A stretch of 64,000 nt of DNA from Brachionus rotundiformis. Lineage: Eukaryota; Rotifera; Eurotatoria; Ploima; Brachionidae. A program made the translations under genes and the position numbers. Each line of letters begins with the position of its first letter. Within the stretch, counting starts at the first letter, position 1. Positions 55,180 through 64,000 of the stretch are shown here, one piece after another. A model generated the notes under the pieces. It had not been told where the DNA came from. It saw nothing but the letters and a program-made list of their open reading frames with translations, and searched no databases. Where the stretch lies: assembly GCA_016802295.1 (NCBI GenBank), contig JAESIW010000203.1, forward strand, positions 1,462,961 through 1,526,960, read 5' to 3'.

Positions 55180-56104
55180 CACCATTCAAAATTAATCTTT
55201 TTATTTTCATTTCTTACAATTTTGTTATTTAAGATGAATCAATTATTAATTTTAATAAATAATTTATTTCTTAATTTTATTTTTTTGAAGAGGACTTAAT
55301 TTTTTAGAACTTTATGTTTTCTTAGAACGATATTTTTTGTGCAAAACCGTGCGCGGGATAAATGCTAAATCTTTAAAGTTTTAGTGCATACAAAAGCGAC
55401 CATCGACCACTTGTTAAATTTGACCCCCTTTTTGATGCGCGCATAAAACTCGGTTTTTCATGTTTTAACGCGTTTTTAAAACTCAAAAAACCTGCAATTA
55501 CGCCGGAACAAAAAAGTCAAAATAAAAAAATAAATATGATGCTTTAAAATTTAATTCTTTTATTTCGCGGTTAAAAATTGAAAAAATAGAATAAAAAATA
55601 TTTTTTTTGTTATAAAAAAATTCGATTTTAGACTAGTCATGCATATAAAAAACACTGGAACTTCAACATTTTGATAAACTTTAAGCAGTGCATGATATTT
55701 ATTTATTTATTTATTCAAAGAGCGCCTTGTAGGCAATGTAAAAAAAAATAGAAATAAAATTAATAAATTTAAGATTTGTTAATCAATATTGATCAAAGCT
55801 CTTCATCATTCTTACGCAATCCAAAAGTGCTTCTGAATTATTAAGAGACCTTTACACATTACAATCGGCAATATATCATAATCTTAAACAAAAAAAAAAT
55901 ATTGTAATTTCTAGAAAACTATTTGAATTCGGCATATTGAAGTTTATGATCAAATTTAAATGATCATGCTCAAAAATTATTTTTTTTTTAAAATTTTTTA
56001 TATTCTTTTTAATTGAAAAATGTAATGCAGAGATAGATTTTCATGTGTAACAGAACATGTTAAATCATAATCGAGTATTGTGCAAAATTCTGCATTTTTT
56101 TCAA
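55180..56104. other. intergenic with a LINE-like 3' tail
   Basis: Contains GC-containing unique sequence around 55,330-55,520 (GCGCGGG, GATGCGCGC, ACGCCGG words) without a reading frame of note. At 55,690-55,725 an ATTT-repeat followed by CAAAGAGCGCCTTGTAGGCA looks like the 3' terminus of a minus-strand retroelement; its body to about 55,860 is not identifiable. Confidence 0.35.
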
Positions 56105-56940
56105 TTTCAAGGTTAATCAACAGGCTAGTGCCAATGTCATAAAGACCGATTAACACTCCATTTATTTAAATAAAATAAGTTTTACAAATTAAAAATTAAT
56201 TGTTTATATAATTATTTAAAAAAATAAAACATTGAAATATTTAAATTAAATTTTTTGAATTTTTTTACAAAATCTGAAAAAATAAGATTAATATTATTAA
56301 AAATTGAATGCTTAAATGTTGTAAATTTCAACATTGATCTCTTGATCACAAAGCAATTTATAAGTCCTGAGTAGAAAAATCCAAAAATTTTTTGACCATT
56401 TAATGATTTTGATGTTGGTTCTATCAGATTCTCACAGTTCCTTAAATTATATTTCAAATTTGTTGAGTCATTTTCCTTTAAATTCTGCCTTAGATTATCA
56501 GGAGAGTTATGAACGTATAGTGTTTTATAAGCAAAAGATAGCATTCTATCTAGTATTCTATGTTGGAATGCATATAGGCCATTCTTTTCTAAGAAGTTAT
56601 TAATATCGTTAAAGTTATTTACTTCAAATTTGAACTTAAACAATTTAAATAATGTCAAATAATAACTCTTAGCCAATTTAATTATTGCCTTTTTGAGAAA
56701 TAGCACAGGAGAGTCGAGCAATAATCAAAATAAAGCAATATAAAAGTCTTAAAAAACTGTATTTTTACGGATGTTGATAGATAGAAAAGTCTCTTAATGC
56801 TGAATAATTTTTTATTTACAATTAATGAGATACTACATGCAAAATTAGAAAAGTTAAGATTTTGATCAATTTTATAACCTAAAATGAGTATTGTGCAAAA
56901 TTCTGCATACATTAAATTTTTGCAGAAATTTGCAGACATA
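56105..56940 (-). mobile_element. LINE 3' end (reverse-transcriptase tail and 3' UTR)
   Basis: Minus-strand frames read FKTFILLYFDYCSTLLCYFS, NDINNFLEKNGLYAFQHRIL, NLIEPTSKSLNGQKIFGFFY and CFVIKRSMLKFTTFKHSIF, ending at a stop (56,212); the shared 3' tail follows at about 56,168-56,108. One frameshift joins the two long frames near 56,720. The least decayed copy of this LINE family in the window, truncated at its 5' side. Confidence 0.75.
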
Positions 56941-58184
56941 AAAATTTAAGTTTAACATTGAATGTTTACTTTAAAAATGTGATTCTGCAACAAAAATTTT
57001 TTAGTCGAAAATATTTAAAAATATATTTTTATAATAATTTTTGAGCTTGATCATTTTAATTTGATCATAAACTTCAACTTGCCTTGAATTCGCTAGTTAC
57101 TGATTTTTATTCAGTCATTCGTTCATTCAACAAGTTGTTTAAAAAATCTCTAACTTAAAATTAGATTTTTTTTTTAAATTTTAATATTTTATTTAATATA
57201 TTTTATATTTTTACAAAAATAATTTATCAATTTTATACTTAAGGTTAATTTATTTATCAACAGTAGTGAAAGTAAAAAAAAACTGTACTCTATCATATAA
57301 AGGCTTAAATTCTTCAAGACAGGATTTTGGGGGCACTTATTTGCAAGTTTTTTAGTAAAAAAAAAATCCCTAAACACAGTTTTGTACTAATATAATTTTT
57401 TTTGATGTAGATACAAAGCAAAAATAAAAGCATCAATAGGACTTAAATTAATTATTGATTTTGTTTACCTTAAAAAAAAGAAAAAAATCATTATATTTTG
57501 ACTTTTGATTCGAATCAAGATAACACCTATGTAACCTTTTCTGCTTAGGCTTGTTCGCACTGGATACAACACTAATGTAAGAGGTTATCTGAAATAACGA
57601 ATGATCAATGATTGACTCTTGTAGCCTGGTCCTGGATCTCACTCTCCCGCTCTCTCGTTCTTTATACAAATATTGCTATTTTTAGTTTTAAAAATAGAGA
57701 AAATCCTCTTTCTTTTTATATATTAGATAGCGCCGCCCTATAAAATTGCGGAAAAAAATTTTTTCACTCAAAAGTTAGTCAAAAATTTTATAGAAACCAA
57801 ATGTTGAACCACGATACGAACTATGATACAGATTTAACAGGGGTACTATAATCATCTAATTTTGTCTGAATGTAATCCAAAAAACTAGCTTGTTTTATGA
57901 TTTTTATTAAAAACCCCCCAAAATAAAAAAAAAGAACTGGGATTTTGGTTAAATTTAAATTAGCCTAATGATTCCATAGTGTCATCTTCTATCTTTCTCG
58001 ATATTTTTTTCTGATTTAATGAAAAACCTTTCAGCTGAAGATAAAAAATTATTGTTCGACGACGACCTGTCGATTTGGTGTAGACACAAAATCTAAAAAA
58101 AATCGAAGAAACTTTACAAAAAGCAATAAACGCAATTAAAATTAAAAATAAACTTCAAAAAAACACTTTATATAATTTTTACGT
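56941..58184. other. intergenic, AT-rich
   Basis: A minus-strand 73-codon frame (57,448-57,669) includes RESGRVRSRTRLQESIIDHS and KPKQKRLHRCYLDSNQ; it is more GC-rich than its surroundings but matches nothing I recognise. Otherwise homopolymer-rich. Confidence 0.3.
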
Positions 58185-59575
58185 CTCTGTAACGTTTCAT
58201 AGCAAGCTATTTTTCATTGCAAGACAAAATTCATCGTATCTCTAATTTTTTCATTGCACCATTTTTTTTTTTCATAGCAGGTTATTTTTTCATTGCAAAT
58301 AGTTTTTTATGGTATAATATTTTCTTATTGTATCAAAATTTCATTTACTAATTAATCTTTAGAAAATGATTCGAAATTTCTTGAAAAAAAATCGGAATGA
58401 GTCGCCTTCATTAAAAAAACTAAAGAATAGACGAATTTTAAATCATATTTCAAACTCTGATAGTATCGATTCTAACAACTGAAAAAGATAATTTAAAAAG
58501 TGATTTTGACTTAGAAAAATCTTTTCGGGATTTAAATATTAACAAAATCATGCATACGAAAAAATCAAATTCATTCATTCATTTGAAACTTTTATACGAA
58601 AAAATTAATGAAGAAAAAGTATGCAACGGCCTTAACTCTGATAAAAGTTAAAGCGATAAAGAGGAAAACAGTGACGATGATGAAAGTGATAATGTTGAAG
58701 ATGATTAAGATTTTTTAAAACAAATGAATGAATTTGAATTTGGTCAGTAAGGGGTTCGCTTATAATAAAGAAAGAGGCCCTAATACACTAGCTAAAGTAA
58801 ACTGTAAATGTGAGTTTACTACGATATGTAATGCACGTGGTTGTAGTGATGGTTTTGAGCCTCCATTTGCATTAACAGTGTTACATAAAAACCATTGTCC
58901 GGATTTCACACGTCATCAAGTTCTACATAATAATGTTGAAATAAAAAATCGTGCCGAGATATCAAGAGACAAAGCTCGTACAATTATAGCCGAAACAAAT
59001 AAAGAAATAAGCTTAGATGCAGTAATGAAATTGCCAAATTATGATGCTAAAAGAGCAAAAATAAATAGAGCAAGATTTAATAAAGCTGGTGCTGGTAAAG
59101 AATTTGATGAATTATCTTAAGTTGTAATTAAAGAAGAATTGAGAGTAACTTATAGAAATGAAAAGTTTTTGTGGGGTGATAGTGGATCAGATGACCCAGA
59201 ACGCATTTTAGTATTCACAACAAAAGAAAATTTGAAACTTTAATATAAACTAAGAGATTGGTTTTGTGATGGGACTTTTGACATTAGTCCCACATTGTTC
59301 ACTCAACTCTATTCGATACACGTGATTATTAATAATAAAGACTTTCCAGTGTTGTATACTTTTTTGCCTAATAAAAACCAATGTACTTATGTTAAACTAT
59401 TTAATATGATAAATGGTTTCATTAAGAAGACTCGGCTTTCAATTAATATTAATTTCGAAAAAGCAGTTTTCAATGCGACGTGTAAAGTGTGGAAAGATTT
59501 TAATATTTATGGATGTTTTTTTCATTTGTACAGCAACATGTTTAAAAGAGTTTAACGTAAGCAGTCGATTGGCTA
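58185..59575 (+). mobile_element. second MULE relic with different terminal repeats
   Basis: Coding remnants from about 58,430 to 59,555 include an acidic N-terminal part, a FLYWCH-like zinc region (CKCEFTTICNARGC, LHKNHCPDFTRHQVLH), DWFCDGTFDISPTLFTQLYS and IYGCFFHLYSNMFKRV, matching in order the intact transposase at 28.6 kb but only distantly. Several stops; the C-terminal third with the catalytic glutamate is absent. Upstream (58,190-58,340) the words TTTTTCATTGCA and CATAGCA repeat, as subterminal repeats of such elements do. The right end was not found. Confidence 0.7.
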
Positions 59576-59690
59576 TTTTATAGATATGAAATTTATTAAT
59601 ATATTTTTTTCTTTAAACTTTATTAATAAATATAAAGTGCTGGATAAATTAGACTATTAAATTTTATTGTTTTTGTATTATGGAAAAATA

Positions 59691-60997
59691 CTAGACTTCA
59701 TGTAAAGCTTTTTTTGGTTCACACGGAACAAAAAACTTTTCGTTCAAAAGTTCAGCAGAACAAATTTCTGGAAATTTATTTACCATTTTTTGTCCAATAG
59801 TTATTTTAAAATTCAATTCATTTTTTTTCAAGTTTCGTAGCTCGAAAATGTCATTTTGAAGTTTTGAAGGAAAACCATTTTCGTCAATTTTATGATTAAT
59901 TAACAAATCTACATATTTCAGATTTATTTTATTTGAAAATCTGCCTATAACAAGATTCCTATTTTTTGGTGAAAAAGTGCATTCTCTGTACCATGATTGC
60001 AAAGTGTCTCCCATTAGCGAATAAACTTTTTTTTTTTCTCGAAAAAATCTTTTACATCTTTTAATTGATGAAAAATATCGTTTTCGGCAGTAAAAGACTG
60101 TTTAAAATTTGACATAGTTTCAGAAAAATTACATTCGATAAATTTTGAATATTTGTAATTAAATAAAAAATTCTCTTTAAATAAAGGAATTCTTAGAAAC
60201 ATCGATTTATACTCTATGATAGCTGTTTCAAATCTTTAGTTTATTGAAAGAATTAATTATTATTAACTAAAAATATTCATACTTATTCATAGCTCGATCT
60301 TCATCAGAAAAAGATTTAGTGAATTCCTTAAAAACAAAATCATCTCTTGGTATCCAGAAGAAATTACCGCGAGGATATATGATTGAAATATGGTAAAAGA
60401 AAAAACCACATTTTATGTAAATACTTGCAGGGATTGAATAATTAAAATCGTTATAAAATGATGGAATGACATTACACTGTAGATCAATTGAGATTAATTC
60501 CTTAAAAAATAGATTAATTAAATTAGAATTTCAATTAAATATTAGATACTTTGAAGAACTCGGATAAAAATTATCTCAAGTAGAAATGACATCAAAAAAC
60601 GATTCATAAAATCTTGTTGATTAAAGATTAATCGAATTTTATCATAATTATAATAATCAAAATTAGCAACTAATTTTGGTTCGGCCAGAATAGCTTTGTG
60701 TCTAAAAAGGTTTCGGTTAATTTTCTCAAAAATTCTATCAGTCGACAGATTTTTCTCAACTGTAAAATTATTCGTTATATGGAAAAATTTTTTGGAATAA
60801 AATTCTAATTTTTTGTAAAATTTTGGAAAATTTCTATTAAATTTTACTTTTTTTGTTTCATCAATCGAAAAAGCTTTCGTCGAGAATAAGAACGAATTTT
60901 GGAAATATATTTTAAAAAAAAAAAAAAAGTTTGTAATAGACGAAACAATCAAAAATATCATGCCAAATTTAAAAATATTCACGGAAAAAAACCTCAT
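59691..60997 (-). CDS. fukutin-like (LicD/ribitol-phosphate transferase family) protein, damaged 3' end
   Basis: Reading leftward: exon 1 from ATG at 60,997 (type II anchor at about 11-33) to about 60,560; exon 2 about 60,503-60,283 (RGNFFWIPRDDFVFKEF); exon 3 60,233-59,691. The last intron is 49 nt with matching phase; the phase of the first intron does not fit and is unresolved. Exon 3 reads KYSKFIECNFSETMSNF, then after an A11 run at 60,027-60,037 shifts frame into SLMGDTLQSWYREC and ends FFVPCEPKKALHEV. The order is that of fukutin (FIECRY-like block, G-T-x-x-x-WYR block, VPC block). The D-x-D expected after WYRxC reads PKNRNLVIG, and the conserved YG-x-W C-terminus is missing. The A-run shift could be a sequencing error; the absent motifs are not. 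A Golgi protein or its pseudogene. Confidence 0.6.
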
Positions 60998-60999
60998 TT

Positions 61000-63424
61000 T
61001 TAAAATATTTTGAGTATAGGACCTGAATTAACAAAAAAATTTAAATTTTTCAAAAACTTTAGTTTAGTAATATCTTTTTTTTATAGTTGCTATATTAAGA
61101 ATATAAATAATCATAAATTATTTTCTATTAAGTTAATTTTTTCAGAATTATTCACAATGTTCTATTTTCATTAGAGAATATAATTTTTTATTATATTATT
61201 AATATAAAAAAACAAAACTACTAAGTAATGGAACAAATGTATTTCTTTTTTAAGTAAGAAACAAAAATAAATATTCAATTATTTTTTTTGTTAGTTTGAT
61301 CAAACTTGTATATCGCGTTTCTTTTTACTAAAGGCTTTGGAGCAACGATTGCGGTCTCTTCAAGACGAATTTTTTTGCTATTGGCTCTTGTACAATCCGA
61401 TCGTCCGAGTCTGAATCTTATTAATATAAGGTGATACCCAAATCATCTAATTTCTAATTTCATTTTGCTGAAGAAGTAAGGCATTGGTTTATCTTTAGTC
61501 TACTTGGACGATGCTTCTTTCAAGTGAAATGTTCATAATTCTTTCATTTGACAAATTTCTTAAAGCAAAACTAGAAAAAATTAAAAGAAAATTTTCTCAA
61601 AAATATTTTGTGTTTTTTGAGGTAATAATGTATTACCTATCTGAAGACAGCGAATCATTAATAAATGCAAGAATAATTTAGACTATATAGAATGTTTTTG
61701 AAGTGATATCACTAAACAAATGTGAATAGTACTGTCACTAAAGAAATTTTTATCTTCTAATTAAGTTAAATTTTGATTGGTGGATGAAATTTAAAAATTC
61801 TATCTGACTCTCTTGAATTATGAAACGAGTTAGAAATTTAGGAAATAGCACAGATTTTTAAATCATCTGGTCCATATTATATTCTGGTTCAACTTTATCT
61901 TTTCGCGATTGATTAGTTGTGGAACAGGATTATAAGGAGCTGTATTTGCAATCTCTTCATCGTATTCTAGTTAATCTTGATATTGATAAATAATTTTACT
62001 TGGTGCTTGCTCACCAAAGTATATTATTTTCTTATATTTTTTCCTTTGTTCTAAGCTTTTTACCTTGGTAAGGTCGAAAGGTTCAATTTGCTGAGCACAA
62101 CAATCCAAACATCACAATCTTCTCCAATATTATTCGAATAAGATAAACATGAACCCTTACAATTGCTTTTAATACTTTTTTACCAAAAATAGGATACGAA
62201 TACTCTGTAAATATTTGGAACCGTTCAACGAAAGCAAGCATAAACATTAGGGTTGTCAACCGTCATGAGAAGATTAACCTAATGAAATCATTTTTATCAA
62301 GCTAAATCAAAATAAAAATGACTAACATTCTGACCAACAGAGTATTTTCACAGTGTAATGCTTTACCGCAAAGTGTTGTTAACTCAGGGACGTAAAAGCT
62401 TTTAATGCAGGCATCGACATAGAAGCGTTTGATATTGAATAAAGAAAGAAACGAAAGACTGCCACAGCTTTTATAGATCTAAATGCCAGGAGTCATTAGT
62501 ATAAATTTGAATTTCTTTTTTCTAAGTAAAGAAAGCCTAAACAATAATCAGTCATATATATTTTTTTTACTATTAGATTAGTTGTGTCGACAGCAATTAA
62601 AATATAATCGATATTCACAGTACAAACAAGGTTTCAGATCTGAAAAAATTTTTGATTTCTTAAACTAAGAAATTTTAAAAGATTTATTTAATTGTTTTTT
62701 CGTATTCAGTGTATTTTCTATCTTTTTAGATTATTTAGTTTCTCGAAAACCTTCACTTAATATTTTCCAAATTTATGCTTTCTCAAGAGAAGTTCCTTAT
62801 TTATCAATTTTTGATTAGTAGATATTGATTATTAAATTGATCATGTCTAATTTTTGTTTTTATAATTTTAAGGAACTATATTTTTTGTGATTTTGTAACA
62901 TATCAAGTCTAATTAATGTTATTTCGGACATTTATTATAATTGTATTTTTGTATTTTTTTTAATTTATTATAAATGTATGCCGAATGTTTAAAGTTTTTG
63001 AATTTAAAGAATATTTATTGGATTGAAGTTTTTTTTTGGACATGCTCAAACAGCCAATTAACAAAAATTTAAAAACAATCCTTGAAAAGAGATAAAACTA
63101 GAAAGTTAAATTGATTAGTTGAATGAAATTTCTCATGTACAGGCGTGGTTAGTAACGAATTAAAGCAAACATTCTCTTTCATTACATCAATAAATTAACA
63201 AAAAAAAATTCTTAAAATGTCCGTTTTATCTTGATATGAAAATAAACGAGTTTTTTTCTTTTTTTTTTAATTGAAGCTAACCACTTATATCAAAAGCCTT
63301 TTTTGACAAAAGTTTAAAATTAGAAACAAGAACTTGTTGCTATGACATTTTTTAAAGCCATAAACTAAAAATAAATTCAAATTTTTAGATATTTTAACGA
63401 TAAAAAAACAATTACTCCCAAAAA
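61000..63424. other. long intergenic region with decayed, unidentified coding traces
   Basis: Minus-strand frames from about 62,480 to 61,300 contain stretches too structured for chance, broken by stops: FNIKRFYVDACIKSFYVPEL, LTTLCGKALHCENTLLVRML, QIEPFDLTKVKSLEQRKKYK, EYDEEIANTAPYNPVPQLIN and, further on, DSDSDDRIVQEPIAKKFVLK. They suggest one dead transposon or gene with an acidic terminus; the family is not recognised. 62,550-63,420 is AT-rich with nothing seen and serves as the upstream region of the sulfotransferase. Confidence 0.35.
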
Positions 63425-64000
63425 ATGAAGAATAAAATCAGAGTGTTTTTATTTATGTTATTTGTTAATTCAGTTTTCGTTCTAATTCATTATTTTTTTA
63501 TTCTTGATATAAGTCCGACAGAAACAAGATATTTTGTTATAAACGACTCAAAAAAACTTCAATCAATAAAAGACATCTATTTTGTCAAAACACATAAGAC
63601 TGCAAGCAGCGCCTTACAAAATGTACTTATACGGTATGCTGATAAAAATAATATGCGAGTTGTAAATGACCTTCTTGCAGAGTCTCAAATTGTCGTCAAA
63701 AATAATTCAAATAATAAAATATTTTTTTTGCATATAAGGCACAATTTTGAAATCGCTAAGAAAGCATTTCCACGAGATAATTCCCTTTATCTTACAATAT
63801 TACGAAAACCTCAAGATCAGCTGATATCTTCAATTAATTATTTCAAAGATTTAAAAAACGAAAAAAAGTTTATTATGAAAAACATAGAAAATGAAAATAT
63901 TAAAAAGCAAATTGCTAAAAACAGAAGCCTTTTTTGTTTTCTCAGAAATTCAGCAAGTTATGATCTAGGATTAGTCAAATGCGCTGAATCATACAAAGGG
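63425..64000 (+). CDS. galactose-3-O-sulfotransferase-like protein, 5' part
   Basis: 192 codons open to the window edge, so only the N-terminal part is seen. A type II anchor (about residues 5-27) leads to the PAPS 5'-phosphosulfate-binding motif YFVKTHKTASSALQNVL, the HIRHNF block, the 3'-phosphate-binding LRKPQDQLISSINYFKDL and RNSASYDLGL, all in the order of the Gal3ST/cerebroside sulfotransferase family (PF06990). The family sulfates galactose residues in the Golgi using PAPS. Start is the first ATG after AT-rich leader. Intronless so far and with no damage. Confidence 0.85.
   Translation, partial: MKNKIRVFLFMLFVNSVFVLIHYFFILDISPTETRYFVINDSKKLQSIKDIYFVKTHKTASSALQNVLIRYADKNNMRVVNDLLAESQIVVKNNSNNKIFFLHIRHNFEIAKKAFPRDNSLYLTILRKPQDQLISSINYFKDLKNEKKFIMKNIENENIKKQIAKNRSLFCFLRNSASYDLGLVKCAESYKG

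Noticed and set aside
60027..60037. Two separate genes either side of the A11 run in the fukutin-like locus
   Set aside because: Conserved blocks on both sides are in the order of one protein, so a one-base indel in the run is a simpler explanation.
1..64000. CRISPR array, bacterial operon or prophage
   Set aside because: No regularly spaced repeats, no ribosome-binding sites and clear spliced animal genes; the epimerase is an isolated bacterial-like domain.
1..64000. tRNA or rRNA genes
   Set aside because: No cloverleaf with a recognisable T-loop and no rRNA core sequence was noticed by eye; a covariance-model scan would be decisive.

Overview
Eukaryotic (animal) DNA. Support: multi-exon genes with GT-AG introns, several introns of only 45-54 nt, animal-specific families (MAP3K4-type kinase, DEG/ENaC channel, NCKX exchanger, rhodopsin-like receptor, fukutin, Gal-3-O-sulfotransferase) and a heavy load of decayed LINE, Ty3/gypsy, MULE, hAT, CACTA, Merlin and mariner elements. 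The DNA is very AT-rich between genes. The compact introns, the AT bias and a bacterial-type sugar-epimerase gene without introns make a small aquatic invertebrate likely. I favour a monogonont rotifer of the Brachionus kind, but this is inference, not proof.

Layout. 1-8.3 kb: repeats, then two intronless type II membrane enzymes, an FkbM/Star-like methyltransferase and a WecB-like UDP-GlcNAc 2-epimerase fused to a GT-A glycosyltransferase. 8.3-10.9 kb: a foldback element and LINE debris. 10.96-21.2 kb: a complete four-exon MAP3K4-like kinase (1,647 aa as I splice it) whose introns carry foldback elements, a mariner relic and an assembly gap. 22.7-24.9 kb: a one-exon receptor on the minus strand. 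25.4-26.2 kb: a broken third copy of the 5' end of the kinase gene. 26.4-34.4 kb: a transposon graveyard (Ty3/gypsy pieces, an apparently intact MULE, a Merlin relic, a CACTA relic with a second gap). 35.0-37.0 kb: an antisense fragment of a DEG/ENaC gene, then the intact gene. 37.6-39.1 kb: hAT and LINE relics. 40.2-49.6 kb: a second MAP3K4-like gene with the same introns, interrupted by a 1.72-kb insert. 51.1-54.4 kb: a nine-exon NCKX exchanger on the minus strand. 54.9-55.2 kb: a two-exon gene for a 67-aa secreted peptide. 55.7-59.6 kb: LINE and MULE relics. 59.7-61.0 kb: a fukutin-like gene on the minus strand. 63.4 kb to the edge: the 5' part of a Gal-3-O-sulfotransferase.

Relations. Four of the host genes are glycan or secretory-pathway type II enzymes, all at the outer edges of the window. 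The two kinase copies and the fragment share nearly identical blocks (427 nt in exon 1; 212 nt spanning a whole intron near the kinase motif DFG/APE) inside otherwise diverged sequence, which is the pattern of gene conversion between tandem duplicates. No CRISPR, rRNA or tRNA gene was recognised. Both runs of N are flanked by near-identical copies of the same sequence and look like allelic or scaffolding duplications.
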